Assembly (NCBI RefSeq): GCF_017743735.1
Contig: NZ_JAGHRO010000008.1
Location: 124,001 to 188,000, forward strand
DNA: 64,000 bases
Direction of reading: 5' to 3'
Origin: Shimia sp. R9_2
GTDB taxonomy: Bacteria > Pseudomonadota > Alphaproteobacteria > Rhodobacterales > Rhodobacteraceae
Shown here: positions 19,423 through 28,272 of the stretch, in pieces
How the letters are laid out: every line of letters begins with the position of its first letter
How positions within the stretch are numbered: the first letter of the stretch is position 1
Translations under genes and position numbers: made by a program
The notes under the pieces: model-generated
Told to the model about the DNA's origin: nothing
What the model saw: only the letters and a program-made list of their open reading frames with translations
Databases searched by the model: none

Positions 19423-20613
19423 ATGAGCTTTCAAAACCCCGTCTTCATCCCCGGCCCGACGAACATTCCCGAAAGCCTGCGCAAGGCTTGCGACATGCCG
19501 GCGATTGACCATCGCTCCCCGCTGTTTGGGCAAATCCTGCATCCGGCCCGCAAAGGCGTGCGCGAGATTCTCAAAAGCGCAAACGCAGAAATCTTCATCT
19601 TTCCCGCCACCGGCACCGGAGGCTGGGAGACCGCTTTGACCAACTGCCTGTCGGCTGGCGACAAAATTCTCGCAGCGCGCAATGGGATGTTCAGCCACCG
19701 CTGGATCAACATGTGCGAGCGTCATGGCTTGGATGTCGAGGTCGTGGAGACCCCGTGGGGAGAAGGCCTGCCAGCGGCGCGCTATGAAGAGATCCTCAGC
19801 GCAGACCCGCAGCATGATATCAAGGCCGTGCTGGCCACGCACAATGAAACCGCGACCGGAGTGAAATCTGACATCGCCGCCGTGCGCCGAGCGCTGGATG
19901 CGGCGGGCCACCCTGCGCTGCTGTTTGTGGACGGCGTGTCCTCTATCGCGTCGATGGACTTTCGCATGGATGAATGGGGCGTGGATGTTGCAGTGACCGG
20001 CTCGCAGAAGGGCTTCATGTTGAGCGCGGGTCTGGCCATTGTGGGATTCAGCCCGAAAGCGGTTGAGGCCAGCCAGAACGCCGCGCTGCCACGCACCTTC
20101 TTTGATATTGCCGACATGCGCGCGGGCTATGCCAATAGCGCTTATCCCTACACGCCCGCCGTTGGTCTGCTCAATGGGTTGAACGAAGCCTGCACCATGC
20201 TGCTCAATGAAGGGCTTGAGAACGTTTTTGCACGCCACCATCGCATCGCGGAAGGTGTGCGGGCGGCTGTGCGGGCCTGGGGGCTGGACCTTTGTGCCGC
20301 TGACCCTTCGCTTTACTCAGATACGGTCAGCGCCATCCGCACGCCCGAGGGCTTCAACGCCACCGACATCGTGACCCACGCGGCCAGCAAATACGGCGTC
20401 GCCTTTGGTGTTGGACTTGGCGAGGTGGCCGGAAAGGTGTTCCGCATTGGCCATCTGGGCAGCCTCACCGATGTGATGGCCCTGTCCGGTATTGCCACGG
20501 CTGAAATGTGCATGGCCGACTTGGGACTGGATATCACATTGGGCTCAGGCGTCGCTGCAGCGCAGGACTATTACCGCGGCAACACAGCTGTGCCCCGGCA
20601 AGACGCCGCATAA
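19423..20613 (+). CDS. bhcA: Aspartate-glyoxylate aminotransferase BhcA
   Basis: A 396-residue class V PLP aminotransferase of the serine-glyoxylate/alanine-glyoxylate type. The N-terminal IPGPTNIPESL and the Schiff-base lysine region VTGSQKGFML (about residue 200) are present, with LFVDGVSSIASMDFRMDEWGVD before it. In the beta-hydroxyaspartate cycle it converts glyoxylate plus aspartate to glycine and oxaloacetate. It is the first gene of bhcABCD, 16 bases from bhcB. The start at 19423 follows AAGGAG. On sequence alone serine-glyoxylate aminotransferase would be an equal reading; the four-gene order makes BhcA the better name. Confidence 0.88.
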   Translation: MSFQNPVFIPGPTNIPESLRKACDMPAIDHRSPLFGQILHPARKGVREILKSANAEIFIFPATGTGGWETALTNCLSAGDKILAARNGMFSHRWINMCERHGLDVEVVETPWGEGLPAARYEEILSADPQHDIKAVLATHNETATGVKSDIAAVRRALDAAGHPALLFVDGVSSIASMDFRMDEWGVDVAVTGSQKGFMLSAGLAIVGFSPKAVEASQNAALPRTFFDIADMRAGYANSAYPYTPAVGLLNGLNEACTMLLNEGLENVFARHHRIAEGVRAAVRAWGLDLCAADPSLYSDTVSAIRTPEGFNATDIVTHAASKYGVAFGVGLGEVAGKVFRIGHLGSLTDVMALSGIATAEMCMADLGLDITLGSGVAAAQDYYRGNTAVPRQDAA

Positions 20614-20629
20614 GAGAGAGGCAGCCGGA

Positions 20630-21586
20630 ATGTATATCCCGACCTACGACGACATGCTGAGCGCCCACGCGCGGATCAAGCCTTATATTCGCAAAACGCC
20701 GGTGCGGACATCAGACTATCTTGATGAGCTGACCGGGGCCAAGCTGTTCTTCAAATGTGAGAACTTTCAGGAGCCGGGCGCATTCAAGGTGCGGGGCGCG
20801 ACCAATGCCGTGTTTGGATTGGACGACGCACAGGCAGCACAAGGCGTGGCGACGCATTCTTCGGGCAACCACGCCTCCTGCCTGAGCTACGCCGCCATGA
20901 AACGCGGCATTCCCTGCAATGTCGTGATGCCGAGCACGGCCCCGCAAGCGAAGAAAGACACTGTGCGCCGCTATGGCGGTAAAATCACCGAATGCGCGCC
21001 ATCGACATCTTCGCGCGAGGAGGCCTTTGCCAAGGTGCAAGCGGAAAGCGGTGGCGATTTTGTACATCCTTACAACGACCCGCGGGTGATCGCGGGTCAG
21101 GGCACCTGTTCCAAGGAATTCATCGAGCAAGTGGACGGGCTCGATGCGGTTGTGGCGCCCATTGGCGGCGGCGGGATGATTTCGGGCACCTGCCTGACAC
21201 TCGCCACGCTGGCGCCGGAAACAAAGGTGATTGCTGCTGAGCCGGAACAGGCAGACGACGCTTACCGCAGCTTCAAGGCGGGCCATATCATTGCCGATGA
21301 TGCCCCCAAGACGATCGCGGAAGGTCTGCTTGTGCCGCTTAAAGATCTGACATGGCACTTTGTGTCCAACCACGTGAGCGAGATCTACACCGCGTCCGAG
21401 CAGGAGATCATCGACGCGATGAAACTCATCTGGAAACACCTGAGGATCGTGATGGAGCCCTCAAGTGCGGTGCCAATGGCCACGGTTCTGAAGAACCCCG
21501 AAGCCTTCAAAGGCAAACGTGTCGGCCTGATTGTTACGGGTGGGAATGTCGACCTCGACACCCTGCCCTGGCTCACCACCCCCTGA
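20630..21586 (+). CDS. bhcB: beta-hydroxyaspartate dehydratase BhcB
   Basis: A 318-residue fold-type II PLP enzyme of the serine/threonine dehydratase family. The PLP lysine lies in FQEPGAFKVRGA (about residue 53), the phosphate-binding loop is GGGGMISG, and HSSGNHASCLSYAA binds the cofactor ring. In the cycle it removes water from erythro-beta-hydroxyaspartate to give iminosuccinate. The ATG at 20630 is chosen because the fold begins there; a longer frame upstream overlaps bhcA. Threonine dehydratase activity cannot be excluded on sequence, but genes on both sides are cycle enzymes. Confidence 0.88.
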   Translation: MYIPTYDDMLSAHARIKPYIRKTPVRTSDYLDELTGAKLFFKCENFQEPGAFKVRGATNAVFGLDDAQAAQGVATHSSGNHASCLSYAAMKRGIPCNVVMPSTAPQAKKDTVRRYGGKITECAPSTSSREEAFAKVQAESGGDFVHPYNDPRVIAGQGTCSKEFIEQVDGLDAVVAPIGGGGMISGTCLTLATLAPETKVIAAEPEQADDAYRSFKAGHIIADDAPKTIAEGLLVPLKDLTWHFVSNHVSEIYTASEQEIIDAMKLIWKHLRIVMEPSSAVPMATVLKNPEAFKGKRVGLIVTGGNVDLDTLPWLTTP

Positions 21587-21641
21587 CCCAAACATCGAGA
21601 CAGCCCCAAGGCGTGGGCAAATTCTGACGGAGGAGCATGAA

Positions 21642-22805
21642 ATGAAAGACCTGAGCAACCTCAATGATTTCGAAGTCGGCTATGACATTCCCGCCAAACC
21701 GGGGATGGACGAAGCGGATATTCAGACACCGGCGTTGGTGCTGGATCTTGATGCGCTGGAGCGCAACATCAAGAAAATGGGGGACTATGCCAAGGCGCAC
21801 AGCATGCGCCATCGGGTGCATGGCAAGATGCACAAATCGGTGGATGTGGCCAAGCTTCAGGAGAAGCTGGGAGGCGCGGTTGGCGTGTGTTGCCAGAAAG
21901 TGTCGGAAGCCGAGGTGTTTGCACGCGGCGGGATCAAAGACATTCTTGTGTCCAATCAGGTCCGTGACCCCGCCAAGATTGACCGTTTGGCCCGCCTGCC
22001 CAAATTCGGCAGCCGCACCATTGTCTGTGTCGATGATCTGGAGAATGTCGCCGACCTGTCCTCAGCTGCAGGGCTGCATGGCACAGAACTGGAAGTGTTT
22101 ATCGAGATCGACTGTGGCGCAGGGCGCTGTGGTGTGACCTCCACCGAGGAGGTCGTGAAAATCGCCAAGGCGGTCAAGGCGGCGGACAACCTGAAATTTA
22201 GCGGCATTCAGGCCTATCAGGGCGCCATGCAGCATATGGACAGCTATGATGATCGCAAAGCCAAACTGGATATCGCGATTGCCATGGTGGAAGACGCCGT
22301 TGCCGGATTGAAGGATGCAGGCATCACATGTGAGCTAGTTTCCGGTGGCGGCACCGGGTCCTACTACTTTGAGTCCAATTCGGGCGTCTACAACGAGCTC
22401 CAATGCGGCTCTTACGCCTTCATGGACGCGGACTATGGCCGCATTCTGGACAAAGAGGGCAAGCGCATTGATCAGGGCGAATGGGAAAACGCTTTCTTCA
22501 TCCTGACCTCCGTGATGAGCCATGCAAAATCCGACAAAGCCATTGTGGACGCGGGGCTCAAGGCGCAATCCGTGGATTCAGGTCTGCCTGTGATTTTTGG
22601 ACGTGATGATGTGGAATACATCAAATGCTCTGACGAACACGGTGTTGTCATGGATCCGAACGGCGCGTTGAAGGTGAATGACAAGCTCAAACTGGTGCCG
22701 GGCCACTGTGACCCAACCGCAAATGTACATGATTGGTACGTCGGTGTGCGCAACGGCAAGGTGGAATGCGTCTGGCCGGTGTCGGCGCGCGGCCGGGCCT
22801 ATTGA
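21642..22805 (+). CDS. bhcC: beta-hydroxyaspartate aldolase BhcC
   Basis: A 387-residue fold-type III PLP protein of the D-threonine aldolase/alanine racemase-like family. An N-terminal barrel carries the PLP lysine region RVHGKMHKSVDVAKLQ, and the C-terminal beta domain has the metal-binding motif PGHCDPTANVHDWYVG. In the cycle it condenses glycine with glyoxylate to (2R,3S)-beta-hydroxyaspartate. The ATG at 21642 sits just after GGAGGAGCATGAA. It follows bhcB by 55 bases in the same operon. The related D-threonine aldolases act on the same C-C bond chemistry, so family and context agree. Confidence 0.88.
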   Translation: MKDLSNLNDFEVGYDIPAKPGMDEADIQTPALVLDLDALERNIKKMGDYAKAHSMRHRVHGKMHKSVDVAKLQEKLGGAVGVCCQKVSEAEVFARGGIKDILVSNQVRDPAKIDRLARLPKFGSRTIVCVDDLENVADLSSAAGLHGTELEVFIEIDCGAGRCGVTSTEEVVKIAKAVKAADNLKFSGIQAYQGAMQHMDSYDDRKAKLDIAIAMVEDAVAGLKDAGITCELVSGGGTGSYYFESNSGVYNELQCGSYAFMDADYGRILDKEGKRIDQGEWENAFFILTSVMSHAKSDKAIVDAGLKAQSVDSGLPVIFGRDDVEYIKCSDEHGVVMDPNGALKVNDKLKLVPGHCDPTANVHDWYVGVRNGKVECVWPVSARGRAY

Positions 22806-22917
22806 TTGAACGCCCGAGGCAAAAGCTGCGGCAGGGTGAAGCTGCCAGAAAGACGCCTGTGCGCCGGTTTCTCTTCTGATCCGACGCGCGGGCGCACCAA
22901 TGCAAAGTGAGAAAAAT

Positions 22918-23883
22918 ATGCTGATTGTTCCTGAACGCGAGATTGCCGACCTGATGACGCGGGAAGCGGCCTTTGACGCTGTGGAGAAAGTCTTCGCAGC
23001 CATGGCCTCAGGCAACGCCTACAATTTCCCGGTTGTGCGCGAAGCCATCGGCCATGAGGAGGCGCTCTACGGTTTCAAAGGGGGCTTTGATCAAGCGGGA
23101 CTGACCCTCGGGTTGAAGGCAGGCGGCTATTGGCCCAACAACTTGGAAAAGCGCAATCTGATCAACCACCAGTCCACGGTATTGCTGTTTGATCCGGACA
23201 CCGGGAAGGCCAAAGCGATGGTTGGCGGCAACCTCTTGACCGCATTGCGCACCGCTGCCGCCTCATCTGTGTCGATCAAACATCTGGCGCGCGAAGATGC
23301 AAAGGTGATTGGTATGGTTGGCGCGGGACATCAGGCCACATTCCAGCTGCGCGCGGCACTGGAACAGCGCAACTTTGAAAAGGTGATTGGTTGGAACTAT
23401 CACCCTGAAATGCTGCCAAACATTGAGAAGGTCGCCAATGAGGCCGGGCTACCGTTTGAGGCGGTCGCGTTACCCGGTCTGAGAGAGGCGGATGTGATCA
23501 TCTCCATCACTTCGGCATTTTCACCTTCGGTGATGGCGGGTCATATTTCAGAGGGCACCCACATCGCCTGTATGGGCACCGACACCAAGGGCAAACAAGA
23601 GGTTGAGGCGGAACTTCTGGTCAGGGCCAATGTCTTCACCGATGAAGTCGCCCAATCGGTATCCATCGGCGAAGCTCAGCACGCGGTTGGTCAGGGGCTT
23701 ATCAAAGACACTGATGTTGCCGAGATCGGCGCGGTCATCAACGGCACGATTGCGGGCCGCACATCGCCAGATCAGATCACGCTGTTTGACGGCACCGGTG
23801 TTGGCCTTCAGGATCTCGCCGTTGCTGCGGCGGTTGTCGATCTGGCTGTTAAAAAAGGCGTCGCCATCGAGGTCGATTTCTAA
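22918..23883 (+). CDS. bhcD: Iminosuccinate reductase BhcD
   Basis: A 321-residue member of the ornithine cyclodeaminase/mu-crystallin family. It has the dinucleotide-binding motif GMVGAGHQATFQLRAAL (about residues 123-139) and the substrate-side segments YGFKGGFDQAGLTLGLKAGGYWP and FDGTGVGLQDLAVAAAV. In the beta-hydroxyaspartate cycle it reduces iminosuccinate to aspartate with NADH, regenerating the amino donor for BhcA. I take ATG 22918, preceded by AAGTGAG; an ATG at 22900 has no visible ribosome binding site. It is the last gene of the operon, followed by a strong terminator. Confidence 0.88.
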   Translation: MLIVPEREIADLMTREAAFDAVEKVFAAMASGNAYNFPVVREAIGHEEALYGFKGGFDQAGLTLGLKAGGYWPNNLEKRNLINHQSTVLLFDPDTGKAKAMVGGNLLTALRTAAASSVSIKHLAREDAKVIGMVGAGHQATFQLRAALEQRNFEKVIGWNYHPEMLPNIEKVANEAGLPFEAVALPGLREADVIISITSAFSPSVMAGHISEGTHIACMGTDTKGKQEVEAELLVRANVFTDEVAQSVSIGEAQHAVGQGLIKDTDVAEIGAVINGTIAGRTSPDQITLFDGTGVGLQDLAVAAAVVDLAVKKGVAIEVDF

Positions 23884-23925
23884 CGCTTTCTGCGCATTCC
23901 ACTCACTCCCCCTGACTGTATGCGC

Positions 23926-23957
23926 AGCCCGGTGTCTTGATGACGCCGGGCTTTTTT
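23926..23957 (+). terminator. Terminator of bhcABCD
   Basis: AGCCCGGTGTC (23926-23936), loop TTGAT, GACGCCGGGCT, then six T. The 11-bp stem has one G-T pair. Confidence 0.88.
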
Positions 23958-24153
23958 GCGTGTCAGAACCTGCCAAACCTAACGCGCAGAAACTGCGTAT
24001 CCGCCCAATTCATACGCACCAAAGATGGTGCAGCTGGTCCGATGGCAAATCATTGTTTCGTTTTTTTTGATACTGCTTGGCTTTTGACTGCGATAGCAGA
24101 ATAAACATGCCTCCAATAGAGTGTGTCAGAACACGACTTTTAGGAGGACCGCC

Positions 24154-25389
24154 ATGTACGATATGGCAATCTTGTGGGACTGGATCGCATTTTCAGTACG
24201 CTGGCTTCACGTCATCACAGCGATGGCCTGGATTGGGGCCTCATTCTATTTCATCGCACTCGACCTGATGCTCAAACCCGCCGAGCACCTGCCCAAGGGC
24301 GCCTTTGGCGAGGAATGGGAGGTCCATGGCGGTGGATTTTATCACACTGTGAAATACCTCGTGGCACCTGCTGAGATGCCCGAGCACCTGACATGGCACA
24401 AGTGGCAGAGCTACACGACCTGGCTGTCTGGTGCCGCATTGCTGATGATTGTGTACTGGGTTGGCGGCGAACTCTTTTTGCTCGATCCGACCAAAGCCGA
24501 TCTGGCGCTCTGGCAGGGGATTTTGATCAGCGGCGGCTCACTGACCATTGGCTGGCTGGCATATGACGCGATGTGCAAATCCAAACTGAGCGAACAGCCC
24601 ACCCTGTTGATGCTGCTGCTGTTTGCCATCCTCGTGTTCATGTCCTGGGGGTATAATCAGCTGTTCACGGGCCGGGCGGCGCTGCTGCATCTGGGGGCGT
24701 TCACGGCGACCATCATGACCGCCAATGTTTTCTTTCAGATCATGCCCAATCAGCGGATTGTAGTGGCAGACCTGAAAGCCAGTCGGACGCCTGATGCGAA
24801 GTACGGCAAGATTGCCAAGGTCCGCTCGACCCACAACAACTACCTGACCTTGCCGGTCGTGTTCCTGATGCTGTCCAACCACTACCCTCTGGCGTTTGCG
24901 ACGGAGTATTCCTGGATCATCGCGAGCCTGATTTTCCTGACCGGCGTGACCATCCGCCACTATTTCAACACCATGCACAAAACCGGGAAAGGACCGAACT
25001 GGACCTGGCTTGCCACCGCGATACTCATGGTGCTGATTGCGTGGCTGTCCACCGCGCGCTCAGGTGAAAGCTATGAGGAGTCAGAAGCGCGTCAACTGAC
25101 GCCCTACGAGCAGAAATACGCATCTGCGGAGCGCTTTGAAGACGCCTATTATGCGGTGATCGGGAACTGCTCGATGTGCCACGCGCGAGAACCTTCCTGG
25201 GAGGGCATGCACTGGCCCCCAAAGGGCGTTGTTCTGGAAACCGAGGCAGATGTGGCGCGTCATGCGGATCAGATCTATCTGCAAGCCGGCCTGTCTCACG
25301 CCATGCCGCCGCCAAATGCGATCGAGATGGATCGCGACTCCCGCGAGCTGATTGTGGCCTGGGTCAAAGAGGCACGTGGGCAGAACTAA
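24154..25389 (+). CDS. puuD: Urate hydroxylase PuuD with fused cytochrome c domain
   Basis: A 411-residue protein. The N-terminal ~300 residues hold about eight membrane segments with several conserved His and Trp (VRWLHVITAMAWIGASFYF, FYHTVKYLVAPAEMPEHLTWHKWQ), the PuuD domain. The C-terminal ~90 residues are a cytochrome c with the heme motif CSMCH and a downstream Met (HAMPPPN). It oxidises urate to 5-hydroxyisourate at the inner membrane, passing electrons to the respiratory chain instead of using O2 as uricase does. The ATG at 24154 has TAGGAGGACC upstream. It is a single-gene unit between two terminators. Allantoin catabolism from urate ends in glyoxylate, the substrate of the neighbouring bhc genes. 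The other ureide genes are not in this window. Confidence 0.88.
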   Translation: MYDMAILWDWIAFSVRWLHVITAMAWIGASFYFIALDLMLKPAEHLPKGAFGEEWEVHGGGFYHTVKYLVAPAEMPEHLTWHKWQSYTTWLSGAALLMIVYWVGGELFLLDPTKADLALWQGILISGGSLTIGWLAYDAMCKSKLSEQPTLLMLLLFAILVFMSWGYNQLFTGRAALLHLGAFTATIMTANVFFQIMPNQRIVVADLKASRTPDAKYGKIAKVRSTHNNYLTLPVVFLMLSNHYPLAFATEYSWIIASLIFLTGVTIRHYFNTMHKTGKGPNWTWLATAILMVLIAWLSTARSGESYEESEARQLTPYEQKYASAERFEDAYYAVIGNCSMCHAREPSWEGMHWPPKGVVLETEADVARHADQIYLQAGLSHAMPPPNAIEMDRDSRELIVAWVKEARGQN

Positions 25390-25433
25390 GCGCCCTCTTT
25401 GGGGCCAAACACCGCGTCCGCACTCAAATTCAA

Positions 25434-25462
25434 AAACAGGCCGCATCAGATGCGGCCTGTTT
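25434..25462. terminator. Bidirectional terminator between puuD and proX-like gene
   Basis: AAACAGGCCGCAT, loop CAG, ATGCGGCCTGTTT: a 13-bp perfect stem between two convergent genes. The short T/A ends suit both directions. Confidence 0.8.
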
Positions 25463-25483
25463 CCGCTTGAAGGCACGTCGGAC

Positions 25484-26437
25484 TTAGCCCTCAATCCAGG
25501 ATTTCACAGTGTCCATATTGTCTGCGATCCAGTCTTCGGCCACTTCGCGCGGATCACGTTTGTTTTCAAACATCTCAACAATCCAGCCGTTGATCTCATC
25601 TCCGGTGAACTGCACGTTGGAGAGCATTTGCGCGACCGGCGGATTGCGCTCTTCCAGTGATTTTGAGTAGGCGACATAGATGTCGTTGGAAGCAATCACG
25701 CAGTTGAATTCGGACACTTCGAGCCAGTCCTCTGCATCTAGATCCACATCCTCGCAGCCATCGGTCCGGGCTGGCTCCTGCACGGCGGTCAGATCATATT
25801 TGACGTGGATGGCTTCGGGTGTCCAATAGTAGAAAAGCTGCGGTTTCTCAGCTGTATACGCAGCCTCCAGACCTGCCTTAAACGTGTCGGCAGACACGAT
25901 GTTTGGCTCCCACAGCCCGTCCAGACCGTAGGATTTGAACTTGATCTGCCAGCGTTTGGTGGACGCCCATGTGACGTCACCTGCCCAATATTCCCCTTTG
26001 CCGTTGCCATCGGTGTCAAACATGGCGGCCACTTCGGGATTTTTGAGGTCCTCAATGCTTTTGACCGTGTCGCTCATGTAGGACGGCACATAGATGTTAG
26101 ACGTGCCCTGATAAGGCGCGTTGGTCACAACGGTCTGGTTGCCATCGATATATTCGTCCCAGAGTGCTTGCTGGTTTGGCATCCAAAGATCGGTAAAGAC
26201 GTCAATGGAGCCATCGCCTTTGTCCATACCGGCCATGATTACAGCGGCCTGGTTCATGCCGGACACGATTTCCGCATCTCCGCCCATCTGGTCTTCGATG
26301 ATAGTTGAGAGCACGTGGCCAATGGCCTGGGCCCCGTTCCAGCTCAGATCTGAGAAAGTGACCTTCTCCTGAGCAGAGGCCCCCGCAGCCGCGCCGAGAA
26401 GGGCCGCCAGTGCAACGGATGTTTTAAGAGTTTTCAT
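25484..26437 (-). CDS. ProX/OpuAC-type substrate-binding protein
   Basis: A 317-residue exported binding protein of the glycine betaine/proline betaine class. The signal peptide is MKTLKTSVALAALLGAAAGASAQ. Aromatic residues typical of quaternary-ammonium sites are visible (LSWNGAQAIG, DLWMPNQQALWDEY, YWAGDVTWASTKRW, LFYYWTP). The ATG at 26437 follows GGGAGAACC; the frame is open far upstream but has no better start. It is the last gene of the operon DUF1989-GcvT, ProV, ProW, ProX, 32 bases after the permease. The ligand is probably a betaine or another small cation. The fused enzyme at the operon head hints at an N-methylated or guanidino compound, which is inference. Confidence 0.85.
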   Translation of the reverse strand: MKTLKTSVALAALLGAAAGASAQEKVTFSDLSWNGAQAIGHVLSTIIEDQMGGDAEIVSGMNQAAVIMAGMDKGDGSIDVFTDLWMPNQQALWDEYIDGNQTVVTNAPYQGTSNIYVPSYMSDTVKSIEDLKNPEVAAMFDTDGNGKGEYWAGDVTWASTKRWQIKFKSYGLDGLWEPNIVSADTFKAGLEAAYTAEKPQLFYYWTPEAIHVKYDLTAVQEPARTDGCEDVDLDAEDWLEVSEFNCVIASNDIYVAYSKSLEERNPPVAQMLSNVQFTGDEINGWIVEMFENKRDPREVAEDWIADNMDTVKSWIEG

Positions 26438-26469
26438 GAGTGGTTCTCCCTGTGTGTTTTTTGGTTGGG

Positions 26470-28272
26470 TCAGATGCGGCTGAACGAGTTTCGAATGCCG
26501 CGCAGGATGCGGTCGATCATCATCGCAACCAGCGCGATGGCGATCCCCGCAAGCAGGCCTTTGCCGGCCTGAGCATCGCCCAGCGCGGCCGTCACAATAG
26601 CGCCAAGGCCTTCGGCGCCGATGAAGGCGGATATGGTGGCCATGGAGAGGGCCAGCATGATGGTTTGATTGAGACCGGCCATGATCGAAGGCACCGCCAT
26701 GGGCAGCTCCACTTTCCGCAGGAGCTGGTGTTCTGACGCGCCAAAGGCGAGCGCAGCTTCTTTGGTGCTTTCGGGCACCTGCCGAATACCAAGCGCTGTC
26801 AGCTTGATCATGGGGGGCATCGCAAAGACCACCGTGGCCAAAACCGCAGGCGGCTGTGAAATGCCAAAGAAAGCCACCGCCGGCACCAGATAGCTGAGCG
26901 ACGGGATGGTCTGCATCACGTCCAGAATGGGTTCGGTGATGAAACGCGCGATTTTGTTTTTCGCCATCCATATGCCGATTGGCAGCCCTACAAAGACACA
27001 GACCGCGGTCGAGACAACCACAAGCGCCATGGTTTGCATGGCAATCTGCCACAGCTCAAACAGCGCGAGAAAGGCCAGAGACGAGGCCACGAACGCCGTG
27101 GTGCCCATTCCGGTAAAGGTCCAGCTCAGCACCAAAAACAGGAAGGCCACAACCGGCCAGGGGGTCTGCATGAAGGCGACCTCCACCCGGATGAGCGATT
27201 GCCGCAGCACATTGGTCATCGCGTCAAAGGCTCCGGCAAAGGAGGCGCGCAGCCAGTTGATGGAGATGTCGATGCTTTCCGCAGAATAGGTGAACAGCGT
27301 GACTTTGCGGCCTTCAACCGGCGGTTTGATTTGCGCGACAACCTCGGTATTGCCCGCGTCATCTGTGACACGGCGGTAGGTCACGTCTTCCGGAGGATCG
27401 AGGCGCGCCAGTGTTGGGAAATCATCAATAAAGAAGCAGTCAAACCGGTCCCGTGTTGTGATGGCCGCATATTCCTCCACCAGATCGGCGCTGCGGCCAA
27501 GGTCACGCGCATCGCGACGGGCGGCACTGCGGGCGGTGTTCTGCTCTGCGGTACGGTCAGAAATCGCGTCCAGCTGATCATAAAGCGCCTGCGCCGCAGT
27601 GGCATCAGCGCGCACCGTTGTGCTGAGCGTGGCAACGTCGGGCAACTGGTACTGCGCCATCAGGCTCTCGACACTTTCGGCGGCCCTGATCTGGTTGAAA
27701 CAGGCCCGTTCATCCAGTCGCAACTGAGTTGCACGGTAGGTGGTGATCGGGCTGCAGATCAGGATAATGGCCAATCCCATTCCCAGCCGCTTTGGCGTGA
27801 CGCCACTGGCCACGGTGGGATCAATGCGCCAGCGGTTGTATTGGTCGTAATACCACCGGTTCGCCTGGCTCCCCATCCAGAGGCGCCCCAATATCAGAAG
27901 CATCCAGCCAATGGTGCCATAGGTGCTGATCCAGTCGGTGTAGCGGGGAATGAGCGTTTTATTGGCATTGGGATCAAGTTGTGCCTCTGCCAGAAGCGGC
28001 GCGAACTTGATCACCTGCATGAGACAGACAATGGCAATGATGTCGATTGCCAGAGACACCCAGAACATCAGCCAAACACCCCGCCAGGCAGCCCAGAGCC
28101 AAGGTGCGATCACGCCCCAGATATTCATATGCCAGCGTGGCAGTTGCCCGCGTTGGTGGCGCTCAAAGATCGGGGCGTAGTAGTCCGCTTTGGTGACGCA
28201 GAACGCCTCAATCGAGACGTCGCGGTCCTCGATGTTGCGCTGTTCGGCCCCTGTGTTCGCCTGCATGCTCAT
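26470..28272 (-). CDS. ProW-type permease with long N-terminal extension
   Basis: A 600-residue inner-membrane protein. Residues about 385-600 are a standard OpuAB/ProW permease domain with the EAA loop KEAALAFGASEHQLLRKVELPMAVPSIMAGLNQ. The first ~380 residues are unusual. A segment FCVTKADYYAPIFERHQRGQ followed by Trp-rich membrane helices resembles DUF2628. After two or three more membrane segments there is a roughly 150-residue soluble region rich in Arg, Ala and Asp (about 195-350). Its ATG overlaps the ProV TGA (28269-28272). Normal ProW is about 280-350 residues, so this is a fused or extended form. Confidence 0.85.
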   Translation of the reverse strand: MSMQANTGAEQRNIEDRDVSIEAFCVTKADYYAPIFERHQRGQLPRWHMNIWGVIAPWLWAAWRGVWLMFWVSLAIDIIAIVCLMQVIKFAPLLAEAQLDPNANKTLIPRYTDWISTYGTIGWMLLILGRLWMGSQANRWYYDQYNRWRIDPTVASGVTPKRLGMGLAIILICSPITTYRATQLRLDERACFNQIRAAESVESLMAQYQLPDVATLSTTVRADATAAQALYDQLDAISDRTAEQNTARSAARRDARDLGRSADLVEEYAAITTRDRFDCFFIDDFPTLARLDPPEDVTYRRVTDDAGNTEVVAQIKPPVEGRKVTLFTYSAESIDISINWLRASFAGAFDAMTNVLRQSLIRVEVAFMQTPWPVVAFLFLVLSWTFTGMGTTAFVASSLAFLALFELWQIAMQTMALVVVSTAVCVFVGLPIGIWMAKNKIARFITEPILDVMQTIPSLSYLVPAVAFFGISQPPAVLATVVFAMPPMIKLTALGIRQVPESTKEAALAFGASEHQLLRKVELPMAVPSIMAGLNQTIMLALSMATISAFIGAEGLGAIVTAALGDAQAGKGLLAGIAIALVAMMIDRILRGIRNSFSRI

